Origin: JADGGV01 sp035715725
Lineage (GTDB): Bacteria > Gemmatimonadota > Gemmatimonadetes > Longimicrobiales > RSA9
Length of the DNA stretch: 7,280 nt
Assembly: GCA_035715725.1 (NCBI GenBank)
Contig: DASTKT010000196.1
Location: 1-7,280 of the forward strand
Direction of reading: 5' to 3'
Shown here piece by piece: positions 1 to 6,040 of this stretch. Under the pieces are notes generated by a model. That model searched no databases and was not told the origin of the DNA. It saw only the letters and a program-made list of their open reading frames with translations. The position numbers were made by a program, and so were the translations under genes. Within the stretch, counting starts at the first letter, position 1, and each line of letters begins with the position of its first letter.

Positions 1-908
1 GCGCCCTTGAGGAGGAGCACGGTCGCCGAGAGCGCTTCGCCCCGGCCGTCGCGCGTGACCGCGCCGTAGCGCAGCCGGGGCGCGACGCTCACCGTCGCCA
101 CGTCGTGCACGTGCACGGGCGTCGCGCCGCGGGTCGCGACCACCGCGTTCGCGATGTCGCTCGCGTCCGTGATCCGCCCGAGGCCGCGAACCGTGAGGCG
201 CTCTCCGCGGTCCTCGACGTAGCCCGCGCCGAAGTTGGCGTTGTTCCGGGCGAGCGCGGTCTCCAGGTCGTCCAGCGTGAGGCCGTAGCCGGCGAGCCTC
301 GTCGGATCGGCCTCGACCTGGAACTGCTGCGGCATGCCGCCCCACGAGTTCACGTCCGCGACCCCCGGCACGGTGCGCAGCATCGGCCGGATCGTGTACT
401 CCTGCACGTTCGTGAGCTGGATCAGCGTCAGCGTATCGCGCGCGCCGTTCGCCGGCTCGACCAGGTACTCGAACGCCTCGCCCATGGCGGTGGACGGCGG
501 ACCCAGCATCGGCTCGGCGCCGGGCGGGAGCTGCGCCATCGCGTCCTGCATGCGCTGCTGGACCTGCGCGCGGGCGAAGTAGAGGTCGACGTCGTCGTCG
601 AAGGTCACGGTGACGACGGAGAGCCCGACCTTCGAGATGGAGCGAACGCCCTGCGTCCGCGGGAGCCCGAGCATGGCGACCTCCATGGGGTAGGTCACCT
701 CCTGCTCGACCTCGGCGGGGGAGAGCCCCGGCGCCTCGGTCATCACGAGCACCTGGTTGGGCGTGAGGTCCGGGAAGGCGTCGGTGTTCAGGGTGGCGAA
801 CGCCCAGACGCCGGCGGCGGCGAGGACGAGCGTCGCGCCGAGGACGGCGGCGCGGTGCCGGATCGCGCCGGCGATCACGAAGTCGATAACGTCGCTGACG
901 ACGCTCAT
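1..908 (-). CDS. Heavy-metal efflux RND pump, CusA/CzcA-like, N-terminal part (cut by window edge)
   Basis: Proton-driven inner-membrane pump of the HME-RND family, which exports metal ions through an adaptor and an outer membrane channel. The frame is open from ATG at 906-908 to the window edge, giving 302 residues of a family usually a little over 1,000 long. A cytoplasmic start leads into TM1 (about residues 19-39). The HME signature DAFPDLTPNQV (43-53) and APGLSPAEVEQEVTYPME (59-76) follow, then porter-domain sequence including VRSISKVGLS (88-97) and PGVADVNSWGG (181-191). GGAG lies 8 bases before the ATG, and only 2 bases separate it from the adaptor stop. It is therefore the last visible gene of a channel-adaptor-pump operon. 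The proton-relay residues and the methionines or charged residues that separate Cu/Ag from Zn/Co/Cd pumps lie outside the window, so substrate cannot be called. Family is certain; the cusA or czcA name is not. Confidence 0.96.
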   Translation of the reverse strand, partial: MSVVSDVIDFVIAGAIRHRAAVLGATLVLAAAGVWAFATLNTDAFPDLTPNQVLVMTEAPGLSPAEVEQEVTYPMEVAMLGLPRTQGVRSISKVGLSVVTVTFDDDVDLYFARAQVQQRMQDAMAQLPPGAEPMLGPPSTAMGEAFEYLVEPANGARDTLTLIQLTNVQEYTIRPMLRTVPGVADVNSWGGMPQQFQVEADPTRLAGYGLTLDDLETALARNNANFGAGYVEDRGERLTVRGLGRITDASDIANAVVATRGATPVHVHDVATVSVAPRLRYGAVTRDGRGEALSATVLLLKG

Positions 909-910
909 CG

Positions 911-2197
911 TCACATCTCCATCTCGGGCATGGAGCCCTTCTGGAGCTGCGCCTTGATGGCGAACGCGCCCTGCGTCACCACGAACTCCCCCGCCGCGAG
1001 CCCGCGCGTGATCGCCACGCGCCCGCCGGAGCGGGAGGCGACCTCGACCGGGCGCGCCTCGAAGCGCGCGCCTCCCTTGCCATCGGGGTGGGCGACGAAG
1101 ACGACCGACCGGCCATCGAGGAGCTGGACGGCGTCGTCGGGGAGCAGCATCCCCGGGACCGAGCCCGCGCCCTCGACGATCACCGAGGCCAGCATCTCCG
1201 CCTTGAGCCTCCCCGCGCTGGCGACGCGGCCGCGGACCGGGAGCGTGCGCGTGTCCGGGTCGAGCCCCGCGCCGACGGCCTGGATGCGGGCCGCGAAGGT
1301 GTCGGTGGGGAAGGCGGGCACGGTGAAGCGGAGGGGCCGGCCCGCCTGGAACAGCCCGGCGAAGCGCTCCGGGGAGCTCACCTGGAGCCAGAGCGTGGCC
1401 GGGTCCGTCACCGTGACGAGCGGCGTGCCGGGCTCGACCACCGTCCCCGGAACGGCGATCCGGGCGAGGACGACGCCGGCGAGCGGGGAACGGAGCGCGA
1501 TCGCGCCCGCCGCGGCGCCGCTGGCCCCGAGCTGCTCGGCCACGGTGGCGGAGCGCTGGAGCTCGGCCTGTGCCTGGGCGAGCGCCGCCAGCGCGGCCTC
1601 GTCGTCGGCCACGGCGCGCTCATAATCCTGGCGCGGGATCGCCTTGAGTGCGAGCAGCCGCTCGGCGCGGCCTCGGGCGGCGCCGGCGTAGCGCGCCTGC
1701 GCGCGCCTCGCGGTCACCTCCGCGCGCGCCTTGGCGAGGTCGGACTGCGCCATGCCGGCCTCGGGGCTCTGGATCGTGACCAGCACCTGGCCGCGCGCCA
1801 CGCGGTCGCCGGGCTGGACGCGGACGGTCACGACGCGCCCGCCCGCCGGAGCGCCGAGGCGCGAGGTCCGGTCCTCGTCGGGGACGAGCTGGCCCGGCAC
1901 GGTCGCCGAGACGGCCGCGCTCCCCGGCGAGACCGGCGCCCACCGCACGTTGCCATGCTGGACCTGGGCTGGCGTGAGCGTCACGGCCGTGGCCGTCGTG
2001 CCGGCGCCGGATTCGCCCGGCGACGTGTCGCTCGGGCGGCCGGGTGGCATCGACATCCCCGGCACCTCGCCGGGTGCGGTCGCCGTGGCCGGCCTCTCGG
2101 TCTTCTCCTGGTTCGTGGAGCCCTTCGAGCACGCACCCAGGGGAGAGAGGGCGATCAGCGCCGCGAGAACGGCGCAGCGTGGCGTTCGACGGGTCAT
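911..2197 (-). CDS. RND efflux periplasmic adaptor lipoprotein (CusB/CzcB-like membrane fusion protein)
   Basis: Periplasmic adaptor (428 residues) linking the RND pump to the outer membrane channel. A signal peptide with a lipobox, LGAC at 20-23, predicts lipidation on Cys23. A Pro/Ser/Thr/Gly-rich linker (24-70) contains a GMSM motif (47-50). The lipoyl half-motifs are GGRVVTVRVQPGDRVARGQV (119-138) and the stretch around 235-262. Between them is the alpha-helical hairpin (about 148-228), rich in Ala, Gln and Glu. A beta-barrel (265-345) and a membrane-proximal domain (346-415) follow. The C-terminus is Met-rich (PEMEM, 424-428). GGAGG sits 6 bases before the ATG, and that ATG overlaps the channel-gene stop as ATGA, so translation is probably coupled. 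Length and domain order are normal. The MxM near the N-terminus recalls the methionines with which CusB binds Cu(I)/Ag(I), but this is only suggestive. Confidence 0.96.
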   Translation of the reverse strand: MTRRTPRCAVLAALIALSPLGACSKGSTNQEKTERPATATAPGEVPGMSMPPGRPSDTSPGESGAGTTATAVTLTPAQVQHGNVRWAPVSPGSAAVSATVPGQLVPDEDRTSRLGAPAGGRVVTVRVQPGDRVARGQVLVTIQSPEAGMAQSDLAKARAEVTARRAQARYAGAARGRAERLLALKAIPRQDYERAVADDEAALAALAQAQAELQRSATVAEQLGASGAAAGAIALRSPLAGVVLARIAVPGTVVEPGTPLVTVTDPATLWLQVSSPERFAGLFQAGRPLRFTVPAFPTDTFAARIQAVGAGLDPDTRTLPVRGRVASAGRLKAEMLASVIVEGAGSVPGMLLPDDAVQLLDGRSVVFVAHPDGKGGARFEARPVEVASRSGGRVAITRGLAAGEFVVTQGAFAIKAQLQKGSMPEMEM

Positions 2198-3651
2198 CGG
2201 TTCCCTCCCGGCGTCGGGGTCGGCAGCGCGGCCGCGAGGTCGATTCCCTGGGCGGCGAGGAGCATGAGCGTGCTCTCGTGCTGGGCGAACAGCGTCTGGT
2301 AGTACGCCATCCGGGCCTCTCCCCAGGTGCGCGCGGCGTCGATCACGTTGAGGAGCGGGATCGCGCCTTCGCGGTAGGCGCCGAGCGTGATGCGGCGCGC
2401 CTCGTCGGCGCGAGCCAGGTAGACGGGAATGCCGTCCGGCCCTCTGGTGGAGAGCGCGGTCGCGCGCGCGGTGAGGAGCCGCGCCGCCTCGGCCGCGCCG
2501 GCGAGCTCGGCTCGGGCGTTCCGCTCGACGCCGGCGAGCTCGAAGGCTGCGGCGTCGCGCTCGGCCAGCGCTCGTCGGGTCTCGCCGCGGTTCTGATCGA
2601 AGAGCGGGACCGGAAGGCTGAGGCCGGCGACGAGCGATGTCGTGCCGGCACTTCGCTTCGTGCCGACCACGGCTCCGATCTCACGCAGGAGCAAGCGGCG
2701 CTCGACCGTGACCGCGGCCGACGCTCCAGCCAGGCGCTCGCGTGCCGCACGCACCTGGGGACGGCCGGGAACTGGCGCCCCGGCCTCGCGGACGGCCGCC
2801 GAATCCGCCGGAGCCGGGGTCCCGGCCAGGCCCGGCGTGTAGGGCAGGGTCAGGGGGGCGTCATCGACCACGACCGAAGGGATCATCGCTTCGACCGGAG
2901 TGTCGGGATCGACATTCGCGAAGTAGCTGGCCAGATCCGCGCGGGCGCGGGCGAGATCCGCCTCCTGCATCGTCGCTTCCGCGGCCGCGCGGTCACGCTC
3001 CAGCTCGGAGCGGAGCAGGTCGGCTTCCGCGGCGACTCCTTCGTTCACGCGCGTTCGGTTGTACGCGACGACCGTGTCCAGCCAGGCGGCGAGATCGCGC
3101 GCGGCCTCGAGCCCGATCTGAGCGAGCGCGGCTCGGTAGTAGACGTGCGCTGCATCGAGCATCGCCTGCTGCGCGGCCGCCGCCGCGTCCGCTTCCGCGG
3201 CCCGGACCTCCGCCGCCGCGCGCCGGACGCGGGGACCGCGCTGATAGACCGCCTCCAGGGGGAGCGTCACCGTCGCCATCGCCTCGCGCTCCATGGGCGG
3301 CGCCACCCGACCCGGCAGCGGTGCGTTCTCGACGCCATACGCCAGCACGGGGTTCGCGAGTGCCCCCGCGGAAGTCCGGGCGCCGCGCGCCGCCCGGACC
3401 CGAGCGCGTGCCGCCTCGACGGCCGGGTAGTGGGTGCGGACGCTGTCCAGCAGCTCACGCAGCGCCAGAGGCGCGGCGGCCGCGGCCGGCTCGATCACCT
3501 GTCGAGGGACGCCTTGGGCCAGGCCCGGCCGCGGGAGCGCCAGCCAAGCCAGGAGCGCGGCAGGTATCCACCTGGACGGACGCGGAGCGAGTCGCCACGC
3601 CCGGTCGCGCCGGGCGGGCGGGGATGAAGACCGGTTCGTTCGGATCCTCAC
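2194..3651 (-). CDS. TolC/CusC-family outer membrane efflux channel
   Basis: Outer membrane factor of the tripartite metal pump, 485 residues from a GTG start. A long basic N-region precedes a hydrophobic segment (29-40) and a probable signal peptidase site near GLAQG (43-47). The two OEP repeats are visible. The first has LRELLDSVRTHYPAVEAARARV and ANPVLAYGVENAP (99-111). The second has GRPQVRAARERLAGA (296-310), LSLPVPLFDQNRGE (344-357) and GAYREGAIPLLNVIDAARTW (424-443), the conserved strand and helix signatures of CusC/CzcC-like channels. Long Ala/Arg/Glu helices fill the rest. The stop overlaps the adaptor start by 4 bases. The start is the weak point: no Shine-Dalgarno precedes GTG-3651, but I found no other ATG, GTG or TTG upstream in frame before the neighbouring gene would be reached. 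Third codon positions look less GC-saturated than in the adaptor. No lipobox cysteine is present, unlike CusC. Confidence 0.93.
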   Translation of the reverse strand: MRIRTNRSSSPPARRDRAWRLAPRPSRWIPAALLAWLALPRPGLAQGVPRQVIEPAAAAAPLALRELLDSVRTHYPAVEAARARVRAARGARTSAGALANPVLAYGVENAPLPGRVAPPMEREAMATVTLPLEAVYQRGPRVRRAAAEVRAAEADAAAAAQQAMLDAAHVYYRAALAQIGLEAARDLAAWLDTVVAYNRTRVNEGVAAEADLLRSELERDRAAAEATMQEADLARARADLASYFANVDPDTPVEAMIPSVVVDDAPLTLPYTPGLAGTPAPADSAAVREAGAPVPGRPQVRAARERLAGASAAVTVERRLLLREIGAVVGTKRSAGTTSLVAGLSLPVPLFDQNRGETRRALAERDAAAFELAGVERNARAELAGAAEAARLLTARATALSTRGPDGIPVYLARADEARRITLGAYREGAIPLLNVIDAARTWGEARMAYYQTLFAQHESTLMLLAAQGIDLAAALPTPTPGGNR

Positions 3652-3686
3652 GAGAAGCTCACGGGTGCACAGTGTTCGACGCTCGG

Positions 3687-3714
3687 GCAGCGTCCGGTCG
3701 TGCTCGGACGCTGC
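3687..3714 (-). repeat. Perfect 10-bp inverted repeat, 8-base loop, upstream of the channel gene
   Basis: On the minus strand the arms are GCAGCGTCCG and CGGACGCTGC around AGCACGAC. It ends 35 bases before the GTG start of the TolC-like gene. No T-run follows, so it is not a classical intrinsic terminator. It could be an mRNA stem-loop (attenuator or stabiliser) or a dyad operator. It is the longest of three inverted repeats in this spacer. Confidence 0.6.
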
Positions 3715-3722
3715 ACGGATTT

Positions 3723-3753
3723 CGGAGCGATGCTCCGGCGGAGAGTCCGCCGG
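3723..3753 (-). repeat. Two overlapping perfect stem-loops in the spacer before the channel gene
   Basis: Reading the minus strand, CCGGCGGA-CTC-TCCGCCGG (3753 to 3735, 8-bp stem) is followed directly by CGGAGC-ATC-GCTCCG (3737 to 3723, 6-bp stem). They share the three bases 3735-3737, so both cannot form completely at once. That arrangement is compatible with alternative RNA folds, but chance in GC-rich DNA is possible. No leader peptide was identified. Confidence 0.5.
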
Positions 3754-3866
3754 GCGGCGCGGCTGTGATCTCGAACTCGGATGCGCGGGGCGTTCTCGGG
3801 CCGCCGGGGCCGGCGCGAAGCCCGTCGAGAGCAAACGCGGTCCGGCCAGCGAATCGGCCAGGCGCG

Positions 3867-4298
3867 CTACGCCGTGAGGGTATGCTGCGGCGGTGGGACG
3901 AGCGGTTCGCGCACCACGCTGCGGTGGGCGGAGGGGAGGTGGACCTCTGGAGTGGGCGACGCGGCGTGATCGGAAAGGAACGTGTACTCGGGCGCCACCT
4001 CGGCGATGCACGAGTGGCAACCGCAGTCGAAGCCGCGCTCGGGTTCGTCCGCTGGCCTCACGAGGGTGCTGCGTGTCGGTCCGGCCGGGCTCCTCCGGTC
4101 GATGACGGAGCCGGGCGGAACGACGCCAGCCGCCGCCCGGTCCGCTGAACCGGCGCCGCCACACGCCATCGCCGGCACCGCAGCATCCACGGCGAGCTGG
4201 TCCAACATCGGCTCGAACGCCGAGCAGCCCAAGCACCACACCGTGACGAGTGCGGTGAGCACGCGGAGGAGCCGGTTGGCACAGGACAGGCGGCGCAT
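3867..4298 (-). CDS. Small exported Cys/His-rich protein with CxCHxC, leading the metal efflux cluster
   Basis: A 143-residue protein that I cannot assign to a named family. A basic start (MRRLSCANRLLR) leads into a hydrophobic segment (10-25) ending TVWCLGC. This could be a signal peptide, a membrane anchor or an atypical lipobox at Cys25 (the -3 position is Cys, not Leu). A low-complexity middle follows, then C92-G-C94-H95-S-C97, which looks like a metal-binding site. Further Cys46 and His 111, 120, 125 and 139 could add ligands. The tail is REPLVPPPQ-rich (130-138). An in-frame TAG lies 18 bases upstream of ATG-4298, so the protein cannot start earlier; no clear Shine-Dalgarno is seen. It precedes the channel gene by 215 bases on the same strand, suggesting a role in metal capture, delivery or sensing outside the cytoplasm. 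That role is inference. Codon third positions contain more A/T than in the sigma and epimerase genes. Confidence 0.75.
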   Translation of the reverse strand: MRRLSCANRLLRVLTALVTVWCLGCSAFEPMLDQLAVDAAVPAMACGGAGSADRAAAGVVPPGSVIDRRSPAGPTRSTLVRPADEPERGFDCGCHSCIAEVAPEYTFLSDHAASPTPEVHLPSAHRSVVREPLVPPPQHTLTA

Positions 4299-4493
4299 AA
4301 GAGTGCCGGAAATCTAGCCGGTGCCAGGCGCACGCGCACCTCGCCGGTGGAGTCGGGCCAAGAGGTTCGCCTGCGTCCCTGGTTCGCCGGCCCGCCGGTT
4401 GGGCCACTCGTGGGCCGGAGCGATCGGCTACCCTGGCAGAGGTGACGAGCCGCGCGGAGAGCGACGCCCCGCGGCGCAACCCCGCGCCGTCGC
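4299..4493. other. 195-base intergenic spacer between the two modules; probable start of the metal operon transcript
   Basis: No gene is supported here. On the minus strand, TAGATT (4316 to 4311) could be a -10 element 12 bases before ATG-4298, but no good -35 stands 16-18 bases upstream. An imperfect dyad of 16 bases (4328-4343, 12 positions symmetric) lies in the right place for an operator but is weak. A 5-bp GC stem with a 7-base loop (4470-4486) lies just past the NTF2-like gene's stop and lacks a T-run. I saw no convincing MerR/CueR-type or CusR-type box. Confidence 0.35.
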
Positions 4494-4967
4494 CTACGCT
4501 GCCCGCCGCTGCCGCTCGAGCTTCTCCACCATCGCGGCGATGCGCTCCGGCGAGATGCCGAGCTGCTGGACGAGGCGGAGGTTGTCGCGTACGCGGGTGA
4601 TGCGGGAGATCCGGCCTTCGGCGTTCACCTCGACGAAGGCCGCGCTGAGGATGTCCAGTGACTTGCCGGCGGCCCGGATCTTCTCGCCATAGACTTCGAG
4701 GTCCTTGCCGAACCGTACGTGCACCTCGGCGAGCAAGGCGGCGTCGCGGCCGGAGGCGATGATCTTCCTGCGGTCGATGCGCAGCGATTCGATCGCGTTC
4801 ATCGTGTCGCCGATCATGGCGGGGAGCATCTTCTTGCCGACGATCGGGGTGCGCATCATCTCGGCCTCGATCGTGACGTCGTCCGCGAGCAGGTCGGTCA
4901 TGCGCGGGATATCGCGGGCTTCGAGCGCATCGAGCCAGCTGGTGACGACGGAAGTGGCATCGGGCAT
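4494..4967 (-). CDS. Stand-alone SnoaL/NTF2-like domain protein
   Basis: A 157-residue, probably cytoplasmic protein with no signal peptide or membrane segment. The N-terminal helix SVVTSWLDALEARDIPRMTD (6-25) followed by LLADDVTIEAEM (26-37) is the usual opening of the SnoaL/NTF2-like fold. Later strands such as AALLAEVHVRF (76-86) and DILSAAFVEVNAEGRISRIT (105-124) complete the expected pattern. A C-terminal helix (138-155) is charged. The family includes ketosteroid isomerase-like enzymes and many non-catalytic binding proteins, so no reaction is assigned. The start at ATG-4967 is favoured because AAGGAG stands a few bases upstream and the fold begins at once. A TTG at 5060, overlapping the sigma stop, would add 31 Arg/Pro-rich residues and is less likely. 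It lies 89 bases after a sigma factor that ends in the same kind of domain, so a functional link is plausible but unproven. Confidence 0.85.
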   Translation of the reverse strand: MPDATSVVTSWLDALEARDIPRMTDLLADDVTIEAEMMRTPIVGKKMLPAMIGDTMNAIESLRIDRRKIIASGRDAALLAEVHVRFGKDLEVYGEKIRAAGKSLDILSAAFVEVNAEGRISRITRVRDNLRLVQQLGISPERIAAMVEKLERQRRAA

Positions 4968-4976
4968 GGCGACTCT

Positions 4977-4995
4977 CCTTCGGGTGTCCCGAAGG
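4977..4995 (-). promoter_or_regulatory. Perfect 8-bp hairpin enclosing the Shine-Dalgarno of the NTF2-like gene
   Basis: On the minus strand the arms CCTTCGGG and CCCGAAGG surround ACA. The 3' arm plus the next bases form the Shine-Dalgarno AAGGAG, 9-10 bases after which the ATG (4967) begins. If the stem folds in the mRNA, most of the ribosome-binding site is paired, which would limit translation. It could equally be a dyad operator or a non-canonical terminator of the sigma transcript. The structure is seen; regulation is inferred. Confidence 0.55.
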
Positions 4996-5056
4996 GTGTG
5001 GGGCGCAGGGCGCGTGCCATCTGGCGGGTTGGGCCGCGCCGCCGTTTTCGGCCGGA

Positions 5057-6037
5057 TCAACTCGATTCTCTCCCGCGTGATCCCGCCGCCCCGCGTCGAC
5101 CGCCACCGCTACGGCGGGCGGCTTCCGCGTCCCGCCCGCGCAGCAACGCCCGCAGGTCGGCCACGGGGCCGACGTGGCGCAGCTTGTCGGGGTTGACGAT
5201 GGCGCGGACGGCCTGGATGCGGCCGTCGCGGATGTCGAGCGCCATGACGCTGATCACGCGGCCGGCGGCGTCGACGTTGACGGCCCCGGGCTGACCGTTG
5301 ACGTCGACGCGGCGGACGGTGAAGCCGCCGAAGCGCTCGCCGGCGCGGGTCCAGCCGAGGAGGGCGTGGGCGACGCGGGCGCGGCCCTGGAGCGGGCGCG
5401 CGACGGCGGGGGCGTTGCCGCCGCCGTCGCCGTGGAGCGAGGCGTCGCGGGCGAGGAGCGCCTCGAGGCCGTCGAGGTCGCCGTGCTGGACGGCGGCGAA
5501 GAAGCGGTCGGCGAGCTCGCGGGCGTCGTCGCTCCGGGGCTCGAAGCGCGGAGTGCGCTCGCGGAGGTGCCGGCGGGCGCGGGAGGCGAGCTGCCGGCAC
5601 GTCGCCTCGCTCTTCCCGACGATCGCGGCGACCTCCGCGAACGCGTAGCCGAAGACGTCGTGGAGGAGGAAGACGGCGCGCTGCTCGGGGGAGAGGCTCT
5701 CGAGCAGGACGAGGAACGCGAACGAGAGCGAGTCGGCCATCTCGGCGCGCTCGGCCGGATCCTCCGCCTCATCGGCGAGGAGCGGCTCGGGGAGCCACTC
5801 GCCGACGTAGGTCTCGCGGCGGACGCGCGCCGAGCGCAGCTCGTCGATGGCGAGGCGCGTGACCACGGTGGCGACGTACGTCTGCGGCGACTCGATGCGC
5901 TCGCCGGCGCGGAGCACCTGGTGCACGCGCAGCAACGCTTCCTGGACGATGTCCTCCGCCTCGCCGACGCTGCCGAGCATGCGGTAGGCGACGGCGAACG
6001 CCTTCGGCCGCAACCGCTCGAGAAGCTCCTCCGCCAT
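5057..6037 (-). CDS. ECF41-family RNA polymerase sigma factor with C-terminal SnoaL-like domain (SigJ-like)
   Basis: Alternative sigma factor, 326 residues. Region sigma2 (about 5-72) includes AYRMLGSVGEAEDIVQEALLR. The linker carries WLPEP (81-85), typical of ECF41. Region sigma4 (about 105-160) includes LSPEQRAVFLLHDVFGYAFAEVAAIVGKSEATCRQLASRARRHL, a standard helix-turn-helix. The fused SnoaL-like domain (about 171-290) has the ECF41 motifs DGGG (204-207) and NPDKL (282-286). ECF41 factors have no cognate anti-sigma factor; published work assigns the extension both activating and inhibiting roles. None is encoded here. The start has GGAG 7 bases upstream, and the epimerase stop is only 3 bases before it, so the two genes are cotranscribed. 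About 40 residues follow NPDKL, ending in a Gly/Arg/Ser-rich basic tail (about 309-326) that looks unstructured. The promoter at 7030-7056 matches the ECF41 consensus, pointing to autoregulation. Confidence 0.96.
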   Translation of the reverse strand: MAEELLERLRPKAFAVAYRMLGSVGEAEDIVQEALLRVHQVLRAGERIESPQTYVATVVTRLAIDELRSARVRRETYVGEWLPEPLLADEAEDPAERAEMADSLSFAFLVLLESLSPEQRAVFLLHDVFGYAFAEVAAIVGKSEATCRQLASRARRHLRERTPRFEPRSDDARELADRFFAAVQHGDLDGLEALLARDASLHGDGGGNAPAVARPLQGRARVAHALLGWTRAGERFGGFTVRRVDVNGQPGAVNVDAAGRVISVMALDIRDGRIQAVRAIVNPDKLRHVGPVADLRALLRGRDAEAARRSGGGRRGAAGSRGRESS

Positions 6038-6040
6038 CGC

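Noticed and set aside
105..2302. Long plus-strand frames opposite the pump and adaptor genes (105-1625 and 1088-2302)
   Set aside because: Arg/Gly/Ala-rich shadow translations of strongly conserved minus-strand genes.
4421..4447. CGTCAC in the spacer before the Cys-rich gene as an ECF41 -35 element
   Set aside because: The position expected for CGTC reads ATCG, and the first base of the -35 box differs.
4470..4486. Hairpin after the NTF2-like gene as an intrinsic terminator
   Set aside because: Only 5 bp with a 7-base loop and no T-run; too weak to list as a terminator in GC-rich sequence.
4993..5019. TGGCAC upstream of the NTF2-like gene as a second ECF41 -35 element
   Set aside because: There is no CGTC at the required distance (CCCT instead), and the -35 already has a mismatch.
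4968..5060. TTG-5060 as an upstream start of the NTF2-like gene, overlapping the sigma stop by 4 bases
   Set aside because: It would add 31 Arg/Pro-rich residues with no fold, whereas ATG-4967 has a strong Shine-Dalgarno. Kept only as a minor alternative.
2194..5106. Continuous 970-codon minus-strand frame that might be read as a giant fusion ending in the channel
   Set aside because: Only the last 485 residues resemble a protein family. The rest is out of frame with the Cys-rich and NTF2-like genes, and its openness reflects scarce stop codons in GC-rich DNA.
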